Shown here: positions 46,256-54,610 of the stretch, one piece after another
How the letters are laid out: every line of letters starts with the position of its first letter
Numbering within the stretch: position 1 is the first letter of the stretch
Assembly: GCA_018241685.1 (NCBI GenBank)
Contig: JAFEDJ010000009.1
Span: forward strand, 1 to 64,000
Direction: 5' to 3'
DNA length: 64,000 bases
DNA from: Pseudomonadota bacterium
Lineage (GTDB): Bacteria; Pseudomonadota; Gammaproteobacteria; Burkholderiales; Rhodocyclaceae
Made by a program: the position numbers and the translations under genes
The notes under the pieces: generated by a model
What the model saw: only the letters and a program-made list of their open reading frames with translations
The model's database searches: none
What the model was told of the DNA's origin: nothing

Positions 46256-47002
46256 CTAGACGGGACGCCGTATCGCCTGCCCGCGCGTGCGGTTCTTCGC
46301 AAACATCATCCAGAACAAGCCCAGGGCGGTCCGCCCTTGGGACACGGCCTTGCGGGGCAGGCTCAACAGATCGTCAGCCTCGGTGGCCAGGCCGCGCTGG
46401 CAGGTCGTACCGGTCACGTAACCGGCTTCGGCGGCGGCTTCTACGGCACGCAGGTCATGGCTGCCGTAGGGATAGCAGAAATGCTTCACCGGCACGCCAA
46501 GCACATCCTCCAGCATGCGCTTGCTGGCCGTCACTTCCTCGATGACGCGCGGCGTGTCCACCTGGGCGAGGCGCGGGTGGCTGACCGTATGGGAGCCGAC
46601 CGTGAAGCCCATGGCCTGGATCTCGCGCAGTTGGGCGGCACTCATCAGCGGTGCCGGAACCAGGCCTTCCGGCGTAACCCATTCAGACGTCTTGCCGAGC
46701 AGGCCGGCCACGGCATAAACCGTCGCCGGATAGCCGTGAGCCTGCAGCACCGGCGCGGCCTGTTCGAGGAAATCCACATAGGCGTCATCGAAGGTCAGCA
46801 CCACCGGCCTGGGCGGCAGGGATTGCTCACCGCGCAGACCCGCTGCCGCATCGTCCAGACTGACCACCGAGTAGCCGCAGTGACGCAGCATGGCCATCTG
46901 CGCCTTGAAACGCGGGAGATGGCAGATCTGCGCGCGATGACTGGGCATGCGCTGCGGGAAATGCCCCACCCGGTGATACATCAGGATCTGAATACGGCTC
47001 AT
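46256..47002 (-). CDS. Polysaccharide deacetylase (NodB type), copy 2
   Basis: A 248-residue carbohydrate esterase 4 family protein, collinear over its full length with the copy at 41186-41935. It has VVLTFDDAYVDF, GSHTVSHPRLA and KHFCYPYGSHDLR. Most differences fall at the C-terminus and in the segment around residues 115-125. There is no signal peptide. It lies between the DUF5672 gene (8 bases away, convergent) and a leftward glycosyltransferase gene 81 bases upstream, so it may have its own promoter or be the end of the msbA-led operon. Confidence 0.88.
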   Translation of the reverse strand: MSRIQILMYHRVGHFPQRMPSHRAQICHLPRFKAQMAMLRHCGYSVVSLDDAAAGLRGEQSLPPRPVVLTFDDAYVDFLEQAAPVLQAHGYPATVYAVAGLLGKTSEWVTPEGLVPAPLMSAAQLREIQAMGFTVGSHTVSHPRLAQVDTPRVIEEVTASKRMLEDVLGVPVKHFCYPYGSHDLRAVEAAAEAGYVTGTTCQRGLATEADDLLSLPRKAVSQGRTALGLFWMMFAKNRTRGQAIRRPV

Positions 47003-47083
47003 CGGCTTGTCCGGTGTCGCAGATGGGAGCGCATGATGCCAGAGGATCGCACCACCGGCGCGAAGCCTTGCTGCCGTACCGCG

Positions 47084-47761
47084 CTAGAACCAGCGTGCCA
47101 CCAGCCAGGCCAGGCCACCGAGCAGCGCAGCGCCGATCACGACGTTACGGACCTTCTTGAGGGCACGCTGCAGCTTGACATGGCGCCGGCTGGCCTGGAA
47201 ATGCTCGACCACCGGCGTTTCGGTGCCACGGTCGAAGATCTTCACATAGCTCTCCGGCAGCGGCCCGATGCGCAACTCCGGGTGGCGCTCGATGGCGGCG
47301 GTGAAGCTGTCCTGGTCCACACCGAGCAGCATGCCGTCCTGGGCGGCGATCCAGTCATCCACGAAGGCCCGCGTCGGCGGTGCATTGCGCAGGTAGAGCG
47401 TGCCGGTCAGATAGCGATGGGAAAAGCCGCCGTCGCCGGGCGCCACGAAGACACCCAGATCGGCATCGAAATCGAAGAACAGGCGCAGCGGGGAGCGCAC
47501 TACCGAGTCGGCGTCCAGATAAACAACGTCCCGCCCGGCGAAGCGCTGAAGGCAGTCGCGCAGGAACTCCGGCTTGATGCGCGTATTGGCCTCCCAGTAG
47601 CCGCGGCTCGGGCAACGCTTGAGGAAATACGGGGTGCCGGTCCGCTCCAAGGATGCGCGCAGCTGGGCTGCTTCCGCCGCATAGGTATCGGTGTAGAAGG
47701 CACACACCAGGAAGGGCACGTCCGGCCGATCCTGCAGGATTTCATCGGTGGGGGTCGTCAT
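47084..47761 (-). CDS. Putative GT-A glycosyltransferase, membrane-tailed
   Basis: A 225-residue protein with a GT-A type nucleotide-sugar region: FLVCAFYTDTYAAEAAQLRA and VVYLDADSVVRSPL (a DxD-type metal site near residues 84-86). DQDSFTAAIERHPELRIGPL follows. A single membrane segment ends the protein (about 205-222). It is probably a transferase of surface glycan synthesis. It starts 5 bases after the GT25 gene and belongs to the same operon. I do not recognise a finer family. Confidence 0.65.
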   Translation of the reverse strand: MTTPTDEILQDRPDVPFLVCAFYTDTYAAEAAQLRASLERTGTPYFLKRCPSRGYWEANTRIKPEFLRDCLQRFAGRDVVYLDADSVVRSPLRLFFDFDADLGVFVAPGDGGFSHRYLTGTLYLRNAPPTRAFVDDWIAAQDGMLLGVDQDSFTAAIERHPELRIGPLPESYVKIFDRGTETPVVEHFQASRRHVKLQRALKKVRNVVIGAALLGGLAWLVARWF

Positions 47762-47766
47762 CGTCG

Positions 47767-48483
47767 TCAGTGGGTTGCCTGGCGGAGCCGGCGGGCCAGC
47801 AGGAAGACGGCGAGCTTGCGGCGCTTCGCCTCGATCACCCGCCCCAGATGGCGGGCCAGGTTCCTGCGGTGAGAACAGTCGGAGCGCACCCCTATCATAC
47901 TGGTGAGAGCTTGATCTTCCTCCACCACACAAGGGGAGACCACCGGGATGCACAGACCATGTTTCCAGTACAAATCGAGTTCGTCGTCGATAGGCCGCTT
48001 CGGCACAACCAAGCGGGCGAGCAGACGGCGCGCGCCTTCCCGGCTGACGAGGTAGCCCTGGGTCCCACTCGGGTTCTTGTTGGGCAGAATCAACTGCCGG
48101 CCTTCCTTCAGGCTGGCCACCGGAATGCCGCGCACCGGGCCGAGGGAAGACAGGCGGACCAGATCGTAAGGCAGATCGAGACCGGCGATTTCTTCAAGCA
48201 CCCGTGGTAGTTCGGGGCTCAGCACCACGTCGTCTTCCAGCAATACAGCATGGGGGAGTTCCCGTTTGACGACGATCTCCCAGCAGCGCTGGTGGGACAG
48301 GTAGCAGCCCAACTCGCCGGGCGTCAGGCGCGGCTCGCTGCCTGCCGGCAGGCAGCGCCGATCGATGCGGGCGCCCTCCACCGCCGGCAGGAATTCGGCT
48401 TCCAGCCCCAGCTCGGCCAGGCGCTGCTGCATCAGCGCACGGCGCTCGACCGCACGCTCCAGGTTGAGGACGAAGATCTTCAT
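47767..48483 (-). CDS. Glycosyltransferase family 25 (LPS) protein
   Basis: A 238-residue GT25 enzyme of the kind that adds galactose or glucose to lipooligosaccharide. FVLNLERAVERRALMQQRL is the family start, with LTPGELGCYLSHQRCWE, HAVLLEDDVVLSPE (the DxD-like metal site, about 95-97) and SGTQGYLVSREGARRLL. ATG 48483 overlaps the ligase stop (ATGA), confirming the operon. The sugar specificity is unknown. Confidence 0.88.
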   Translation of the reverse strand: MKIFVLNLERAVERRALMQQRLAELGLEAEFLPAVEGARIDRRCLPAGSEPRLTPGELGCYLSHQRCWEIVVKRELPHAVLLEDDVVLSPELPRVLEEIAGLDLPYDLVRLSSLGPVRGIPVASLKEGRQLILPNKNPSGTQGYLVSREGARRLLARLVVPKRPIDDELDLYWKHGLCIPVVSPCVVEEDQALTSMIGVRSDCSHRRNLARHLGRVIEAKRRKLAVFLLARRLRQATH

Positions 48484-49721
48484 CGCCGCGCCGACGACTG
48501 CATATCCCGGCTGCGTGCGCCGAGCAGCAGCACGGCGAAGAGCACGAACAGCAGCGAGGTGTTGGAGCGCCACAGGTAGTCCTCGAACAGGCTGCTGGTG
48601 CAGATGAAGACCACCAGCGCAGTACGCAGCGGCGCCACGTCGTCGCAGCGGCCACGCCACAACAGCGGTGGGAAGTACACAGCGAAGAGGACGGCACCAC
48701 CGAGCAGGCCGGTAGTAGTGAGCACGAAGAGATACTGATTGTGAGGATTGTCGGTGGTCAGCCAGCCTGCAGAATAGCGTTCGTGGAGCTTGGCGTATTC
48801 CCGCGTGTAGTCGCCACTGCCGACACCAACCAAAGGATGCTCGGCGAACAGGCGCGCCGAGTTCATCAGGAAGGTCAGGCGCAGGGCGGCCGAGGTATTC
48901 ACCGAGTCCTCGTAGTGAGTGATCTCATCCACGGCCATGTCCACCCGGCTACGGAAATAGTCGTTGCCGACATAGGCGCCGGCCAGCAGTGCTGACACCA
49001 GCGCGGCTGACAGCAGGCCGGCGAGCAGCGGCCGCCGCGCGAAGCGCTGGAAGATCAGCACTGCCAGCAACACCAGGAACACCAATTGCCCCGCGCGGCC
49101 ACCGGAAAACAGCAGGTTGCCGGCGCTCAGCACCGTCAGCAGCGCATACCCCAGGCGCCGCACCAGCGGACCCGACAGACTGCCCCGTGCGGCGAGGTAA
49201 GCAGCCCAGGCCAGAATAGGCGCGTACAGGATGTGGTCGACGAAGGGCGCCGTGTCCGCAGGGTCCTTGGCGACCCGCAGACCGGCCGGCCAGGCCGGGA
49301 AGACGTGCATCTGCAGCCAGTTGTAGTAGGCCAGGCCCTCGGCCAGCAGGCAACCGGCCAGAAAAGCGGCGATGCAGCGCGCCAGCAGCTCCCGGCGGGC
49401 GATGGTCAGGTACAGCGGGGACAGCAGGAAGAAGGTGTAGCGCCCGACCATGCGCCGCCCCTCGGCCATATCCTCGGTCCACAGCAGGGCCAGCGGAAAC
49501 AGCCAGAAGAAGGCCTGGAAGATCCAGAACAGGCTGTCGCAGCGCAGCAGCGCCCATTTCTCGCGGAAACGCCCTTCGAGCACGGACAGCAGCAGCATCA
49601 CCGCGCTCAGCGTATAGACCGGCGCCACATGGCCGGGCAGGAAGAAGAAGCTGGCGGCAAACAGCGCCTCGTTGATGCGCGGGATGCGGGAACGCAGTGC
49701 GGCCAGCGGCGCTGCCGTCAT
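48480..49721 (-). CDS. O-antigen ligase (WaaL/Wzy_C family)
   Basis: A 413-residue inner membrane protein with about 11-12 segments. A periplasmic loop (about 255-330) contains the Wzy_C hallmark TDNPHNQYL, with the histidine needed for polymer transfer. WaaL joins undecaprenyl-linked O-chain to lipid A-core in the periplasm. No O-chain polymerase or flippase stands in this window. Start and stop both overlap neighbours (ATGA at both ends). A role as a polymerase (Wzy) cannot be excluded. Confidence 0.85.
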   Translation of the reverse strand: MTAAPLAALRSRIPRINEALFAASFFFLPGHVAPVYTLSAVMLLLSVLEGRFREKWALLRCDSLFWIFQAFFWLFPLALLWTEDMAEGRRMVGRYTFFLLSPLYLTIARRELLARCIAAFLAGCLLAEGLAYYNWLQMHVFPAWPAGLRVAKDPADTAPFVDHILYAPILAWAAYLAARGSLSGPLVRRLGYALLTVLSAGNLLFSGGRAGQLVFLVLLAVLIFQRFARRPLLAGLLSAALVSALLAGAYVGNDYFRSRVDMAVDEITHYEDSVNTSAALRLTFLMNSARLFAEHPLVGVGSGDYTREYAKLHERYSAGWLTTDNPHNQYLFVLTTTGLLGGAVLFAVYFPPLLWRGRCDDVAPLRTALVVFICTSSLFEDYLWRSNTSLLFVLFAVLLLGARSRDMQSSARR

Positions 49722-50749
49722 CGCAGCTCGACCCCGCAGACCGCGAAGGCGGCCTGCATGTCGCGCCGTTCGGCGTCAGACTTGAACCGGACCCGGTCCC
49801 AACCGAAGGCGATCACGCGGGTTTCGGCGGGGCTGGTCTGGCGCGCAAACAGCAATGCTGTAGAACGCACACCGAGCACAGCATCGTAGACATTGCAGGC
49901 CAGATGCATTTCGAGGGGCTCATCAAGGGTCACCACAGCATAGTCCGGGTCGTTGAGCTCCAGCGATGGATCCTTCGGATGGCCTTTGTAGAAGATCTGC
50001 CGGATACCTTCTGCGGCCAGCCAGGCATGGATCTCGGCGCTCACCGCGTCCCGGTCGGCGGGCTTCATCAAGCCAGCCCCGACCAGGGGCTGACCGATCA
50101 CCAGCGCGCGACGCGGCCCTTCTCCTGCCGACGTCCCATCGATGGACGGCGTGACGAGCGGCGGCAGCACGACGGTCTTGTCTGCCGGATATTCGTGGGG
50201 CAAGCCAGGAAGCACGTAGATACGGTCGCAGAATCCGGCATCGGAACCGATACGATCCCCCGCAAAGCACCAGTAATCCAGCTCGGGAGCCACCAGACGG
50301 CGCAGCTTGCGGACGTGCTGGAACAGGCGCCGGAGCCCGGCGAGCGGGTAGCGGCGGATGCTGATGATGCCGTCCGGCAGGATGCGCGCCTTCATCTCCG
50401 TGCAGCCACACAGCCTGGGCAGCGCACGCAGGAAGTAATTGATCGCCTCGGTGTCGAACACCGCACTGTGGATGTGCAAGCTTTCGCAGCGGCCAACCAG
50501 CCCGGCCACCAGGCGGATGTTGGCGCGCAACCTGCGCAGGCGGCCAAAGGGGCCGGGTAGGGGTTCGCGGCGCGGCCACGGCATGTAGCTCGCCGCATCC
50601 CAGTCGTCGATCCGCACCACGGGCGTCATGCCCGGCTTGTACCAGACCAGCACCTGACGCGCGCCGGCCTCATGGATCTCGGCGATGCGCCGCGCCGCCA
50701 GGTATTGCAGAGGCGATGCAACGAAGTAGAGGGCAACCCGGCTCGTCAT
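49718..50749 (-). CDS. Sialyltransferase/polysialyltransferase-like protein
   Basis: A 343-residue protein of the bacterial sialyltransferase-like GT-B group. It has LPDGIISI (an acidic-Gly motif), FYKGHPKDPSLEL (the HP motif) and GVRSTALLFA (a Ser/Thr motif), in the order expected for GT52/polysialyltransferase-type enzymes. FVASPLQYLAARRIAE opens the fold. It would transfer sialic acid or a related acid sugar to a surface glycan, but no sialic acid or CMP-sialate genes are in the window. The start is 4 bases after msbA ends, and the stop overlaps the ligase start. Confidence 0.6.
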   Translation of the reverse strand: MTSRVALYFVASPLQYLAARRIAEIHEAGARQVLVWYKPGMTPVVRIDDWDAASYMPWPRREPLPGPFGRLRRLRANIRLVAGLVGRCESLHIHSAVFDTEAINYFLRALPRLCGCTEMKARILPDGIISIRRYPLAGLRRLFQHVRKLRRLVAPELDYWCFAGDRIGSDAGFCDRIYVLPGLPHEYPADKTVVLPPLVTPSIDGTSAGEGPRRALVIGQPLVGAGLMKPADRDAVSAEIHAWLAAEGIRQIFYKGHPKDPSLELNDPDYAVVTLDEPLEMHLACNVYDAVLGVRSTALLFARQTSPAETRVIAFGWDRVRFKSDAERRDMQAAFAVCGVELR

Positions 50750-50753
50750 CGTA

Positions 50754-52499
50754 TCAGGCAGCGTCCGCCGTCACCTGCTCGCCGCTGGCCAGCAGGCGGG
50801 CATAGGCCTCACCGCGGGCTACCAGTTCGTCATGGGTGCCGGCTTCGACGATGCACCCGCGCTCCATCACGACGATGCGGTCGGCGTCGCGGATGGTGGA
50901 CAGGCGGTGGGCAATGACGATCACGGTGCGGTTGCGGCGCAGTTCGACCAGCGCGTCCTTCACCGCCCGTTCCGATTCGTTGTCCAGGGCCGACGTGGCT
51001 TCGTCAAGCAGCAGGATCGGCGCATCGCGCAGGAAGGCGCGGGCGATCGCGATACGCTGGCGCTGGCCGCCGGACAGTTGGCTGCCGTTGGCGCCGACAC
51101 GGGTGGCGAGGCCATCCGGCAGCTTGTCGATGAACTCCATCGCATGGGCGGCGCGCGCCGCGGCGAGGATGGCGGCCTCTGGCACATCGGGGCGGCCGTA
51201 GGCGATGTTGGCGGCAATGCTGTCGTCGAACAGCACGACCTGCTGGCCGACCCAGCCGAGCTGGGCGCGCAGGTGGGCCAGCGGCAGGCGGTCGAGCGGC
51301 GCACCGTCGAGCAGGACACGGCCGGCAGTAGGCTCGTAGAAACGGGCGATCAGATTGATCAACGTGGTCTTGCCGCTGCCGGAAGCGCCGACCAGGGCCA
51401 CCGTCTGGCCCGGATGCACATCCAGGCTGAAGTGCCGCAGGGCGGACTCAGTCTGGCCCGGATAGGCGAAGCTCACGTCGTCGAAGCGCAGTTCACCGAC
51501 GGCCCGCGGCAGCGTACCGCTAGCGCTGTCCACTTCCGGCGGCGTGTCGAGCAGCTCGAAAATGCTCTGGGCGCCGGCCAGGCCGCGCTGGATCGTCGCG
51601 TTGATGTTGGTCAGGCGGCGGATCGGCTCGAAGAGCATCGACATCGCAGTGACAAAGGCCACGAATTCGCCCGGGCTCAGCTTGTCCTGGGCCGACAGGG
51701 AGGATGCGGTCCAGATCACCGTGGCCACCGCCGCTGCCGCCAGCACCTGTACCAGCGGCACATTGGCGGACGACACCCGCACGGTGCGCATGGTCTGCTT
51801 GCGCAGCTTTTCGGACACCTCGGCGAAGCGCCGGTCCTCGTGCTCGTGGGTGCCGAACAGCTTGATCTCGCGCACGCCGCCGAGGGTCTCCTCAACCATC
51901 CCGGTCATGCGCCCGGTGGTTTCCTGCATCTCCTGGTTGGAACCGCGCAGCTTGCGGCTGGCGATGCGGATCAGCCAGGCCACGATCGGCGCAATGGCGA
52001 CGATCACCAACGTCAGCTCCCAGGCAGTGTAGATCAGGTAACCGGTCAGGCCGATGATGATCAGGGTATCGCGGACGACGATGATCCACGCGTTGGACAG
52101 CGCAGCGCCGACCTGCGGGATGTCGTAGAGGATGCGCGACAGCATGCGCCCGCCGGTCTCGGCCTGATGCACCGGGATCGGCAGGTGCATCTGATGGCGG
52201 AAGACCTGCTGGCGCAGGTCGGTGATGGCCTGGTTGGCGATCCACTGGCTGGACACGCTGGCCACATATTCGGCCACGCCCTTGGCGAGGAAGGCGAGCA
52301 TCAGGAACAAGGGCACTTGCCACTGGGCAACCTGGTTCTTCTTGATCAGGCTCTCGTCCACCAGCGGCTTGAGCAGGCTCGGCAGCACGGGCTCCAGGGA
52401 CGCAGCGGCGATCATCGCCAGGATGGACAGGGCAACCACCCGCGAATAGGGCCGGATCGAACCGAGCAGGCGGCGATAGAGCTGGAAGGAATCGTTCAT
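50754..52499 (-). CDS. msbA: Lipid A export ATP-binding/permease protein MsbA
   Basis: MsbA flips lipid A-core across the inner membrane. The 581-residue half-transporter has six membrane helices (about 15-310) and a C-terminal ATPase: VGASGSGKTTLI (Walker A, about 378-389), SGGQRQRIAIARA (signature), LLLDEATSALD (Walker B) and the H-loop IAHRLSTI. Length matches the family. It opens the leftward operon with the sialyltransferase-like gene 4 bases after it. The 155 bases upstream should hold the promoter. Confidence 0.92.
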   Translation of the reverse strand: MNDSFQLYRRLLGSIRPYSRVVALSILAMIAAASLEPVLPSLLKPLVDESLIKKNQVAQWQVPLFLMLAFLAKGVAEYVASVSSQWIANQAITDLRQQVFRHQMHLPIPVHQAETGGRMLSRILYDIPQVGAALSNAWIIVVRDTLIIIGLTGYLIYTAWELTLVIVAIAPIVAWLIRIASRKLRGSNQEMQETTGRMTGMVEETLGGVREIKLFGTHEHEDRRFAEVSEKLRKQTMRTVRVSSANVPLVQVLAAAAVATVIWTASSLSAQDKLSPGEFVAFVTAMSMLFEPIRRLTNINATIQRGLAGAQSIFELLDTPPEVDSASGTLPRAVGELRFDDVSFAYPGQTESALRHFSLDVHPGQTVALVGASGSGKTTLINLIARFYEPTAGRVLLDGAPLDRLPLAHLRAQLGWVGQQVVLFDDSIAANIAYGRPDVPEAAILAAARAAHAMEFIDKLPDGLATRVGANGSQLSGGQRQRIAIARAFLRDAPILLLDEATSALDNESERAVKDALVELRRNRTVIVIAHRLSTIRDADRIVVMERGCIVEAGTHDELVARGEAYARLLASGEQVTADAA

Positions 52500-52654
52500 T
52501 CGTCTAGTGGCCCGGAGTCCAGCGCAGGTCCGTTACCCTGAGCGGGCGTAAACTGCACATGGGCCGAAGCTTGCGCATTGAATCGCGCAGGGTCAAACAC
52601 GTTTTTGTCATCAATTGTGCGGACGGCGCTCGCCGGCCACGCATGTCATCACAA

Positions 52655-53719
52655 TCAGCGGCGCAGGGATATGCCGGACGTCACTGCAGCCACGGCATCC
52701 TTCACTTCGAGCTGGTTCAAGGGTACATGGTCGAGGCAGCGGATCGCCGGATCGTGCAGCAGCAGGGGCCGCTTGCCGAGCAGACAGATGGCCGGCTTGC
52801 CGGTGGCTGCCGCCATGTTGAGCACACCGGTATCGTTACCGATGCAGCCATCCGCCGCACACAAGATGCCGGCCGTCTGCATGATGGTGCCGCGGGTGAA
52901 CGGCTGGATCCCCGCGCGCTGCGCCTCGGGAACGCCCGCCACGATGCGGCGGGCGTTTTCCTCCTCGCTCGGCCCGCCCAGCAGGACCACCCCGTAGCCC
53001 CGCGCGATGAGTTCCGCCGCCAGTGCGCCGTAACGCTCGTCCCCCCAGTGCTTGTGCTTCTCCGAAGTGCCGATGGCAAAGCAAACGGTCGGCCGTGTCA
53101 GGGCAGCGATGAAATCCTGCCCGAAAGCCAGTTCCGCCGCCGGCACCTTCATGCGCGGCACCACGGCAGACGGCACGATGCCATGGGCGATCACCAACGC
53201 GGTGGCCTCTTCATAGATGCCGACGCCGGGCCCCTGATACTTGGGAATGAAGGGCGGATGGTTGAGGAACAGACGCTGACGGAGATTGGTCCCGAAACCG
53301 ATGCGCGTCGGAATCTTGGCCAGCCAGGCGAGAATCGCATGATGATAGCGTCGGGAGAACAGGAAGATCCGTTCGAACTGGTAAACCTCGAGTTCCCGCG
53401 CAAAGCGGCGCAGGCCGGCAAACCCCCGGTGACTCCCCTTGCGCCCCTCGGTGCGACGCGGCCTGCGATCATAAAGGATTACATCGTCGATACAGTCCTC
53501 GGCGGCGAGGATGTCCTTCGCCCGGGTGGACGGCGCCGCGATCACCGACACCTTACCGTTGCGGCTTGCCGCCGCAATGGCGCGGATATAGGGCAGATGC
53601 CAGACCAGGTCACCAATGCCAACGTGGCGGATCAGCACCGCGGTCTTCGGATCCGCCCCACGCACCTGTAATTCCATGTCTTTAGGAGATTTCCGCTGCA
53701 GCACCGGCTGCGCTGGCAT
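52655..53719 (-). CDS. Glycosyltransferase family 9 (heptosyltransferase-like)
   Basis: A 354-residue GT9-type enzyme. TAVLIRHVGIGDLVWHLPYI is the family N-terminus, GTSEKHKHWGDERYGALAAEL binds substrate, and IGNDTGVLNMAAATGKPAIC is the nucleotide-sugar motif. It probably adds a heptose or related sugar to the LPS core. Neither ATG 53719 nor the in-frame ATG at 53677 has a good ribosome binding site; the shorter form would lack 14 residues. It lies 155 bases upstream of msbA on the same strand. Confidence 0.85.
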   Translation of the reverse strand: MPAQPVLQRKSPKDMELQVRGADPKTAVLIRHVGIGDLVWHLPYIRAIAAASRNGKVSVIAAPSTRAKDILAAEDCIDDVILYDRRPRRTEGRKGSHRGFAGLRRFARELEVYQFERIFLFSRRYHHAILAWLAKIPTRIGFGTNLRQRLFLNHPPFIPKYQGPGVGIYEEATALVIAHGIVPSAVVPRMKVPAAELAFGQDFIAALTRPTVCFAIGTSEKHKHWGDERYGALAAELIARGYGVVLLGGPSEEENARRIVAGVPEAQRAGIQPFTRGTIMQTAGILCAADGCIGNDTGVLNMAAATGKPAICLLGKRPLLLHDPAIRCLDHVPLNQLEVKDAVAAVTSGISLRR

Positions 53720-53938
53720 CCATGGCCAGCCATAGCGATGCAGGTTGATGTTATGCCGTCACAGCCAATTACCCGGCCAAACGGCGACGCCGGCAGCAGT
53801 TTTACTCACCGGCCCTTTCGGAAGCCTGACCAGCATCCCATGGGACGGTGCAAAGCACCGTAGGGCAATCGTCTGGATTGGCCAGCAAGCTGTAATCAAA
53901 TGTTCGGTATCTCCGCCCTCGCAGACGCGGCGGCGAGT

Positions 53939-54601
53939 CTATTCCCGGTGCAATACCTTGTCCACGATGAGGCTGGACCAGCCCTCCTCGTGGAAACTGG
54001 CCTCCAGCGCATCGCGGTCGTATTCGGTATCCACCCATTCCAGGAAGCCGATCGGGCTGCGCGCATTGCGTGCCACATAGCTGGCCAGGAAGAAATCCAG
54101 GATACCGGTCTTGGCTCCCTTGAAATGGCCGTAGCGCCAGTGGAGCTCGGCCAGCGCGTCCTCGACCCGATGCCCCAGGTGCAGGATGCGGTACAGCGCC
54201 GAGCCGAGCCCGGCCCGGTCGGCACCCGACTTGCAGTGCATCAGCGCCGGAAATTCCATGCTCTTGAACAACTCGTCAATCGCATGTATCTCTTCCACTT
54301 CCGGCGCAGTGCGGGAATACAGCTTGACGTCGTGGAGCGCCAGGCCGAGCTGGTCGCAGGCCTCCTTCTCCAGCGCGTAGGAGCCGTAACCGTGGGGGCC
54401 GCGCAGGTTCACCACGCTGCGGATACCGTATTTCTGTTGGTACTTGGCGAGCTGGGCCGGGCTGGGCTGGCTGCAGCGATACATACCGCCGCCGAGGTGG
54501 TAGAAGTTGTTGTAGACGGCACGGATCATCCCGTGGTCCACCAGATGCATGTCGAACCAAGCGCGCACGCGCCCCGAGCGCGTGGAAATGTCCATCACCA
54601 T
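53939..54601 (-). CDS. Dual-specificity/tyrosine phosphatase-like protein
   Basis: A 220-residue protein with the cysteine-phosphatase signature HCKSGADRAG (Cys123, Arg129), preceded by a GIRSVVNLRG segment typical of dual-specificity phosphatases. A general acid may be supplied by an Asp in the 85-95 region. It starts 9 bases after hldE, so it belongs to the same transcript. Substrate could be a protein, or a phosphate on LPS core or sugar, by context. Its C-terminal 70 residues (about 150-220) are helical and not recognised. Confidence 0.8.
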   Translation of the reverse strand: MVMDISTRSGRVRAWFDMHLVDHGMIRAVYNNFYHLGGGMYRCSQPSPAQLAKYQQKYGIRSVVNLRGPHGYGSYALEKEACDQLGLALHDVKLYSRTAPEVEEIHAIDELFKSMEFPALMHCKSGADRAGLGSALYRILHLGHRVEDALAELHWRYGHFKGAKTGILDFFLASYVARNARSPIGFLEWVDTEYDRDALEASFHEEGWSSLIVDKVLHRE

Positions 54602-54610
54602 GGCGGGGCC

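Noticed and set aside
53845..53861. Hairpin ACGGTGC-AAA-GCACCGT between the phosphatase and GT9 genes as a terminator
   Set aside because: The stem is perfect but it lies before the GT9 gene start with no T tract, and no gene ends there in either direction.
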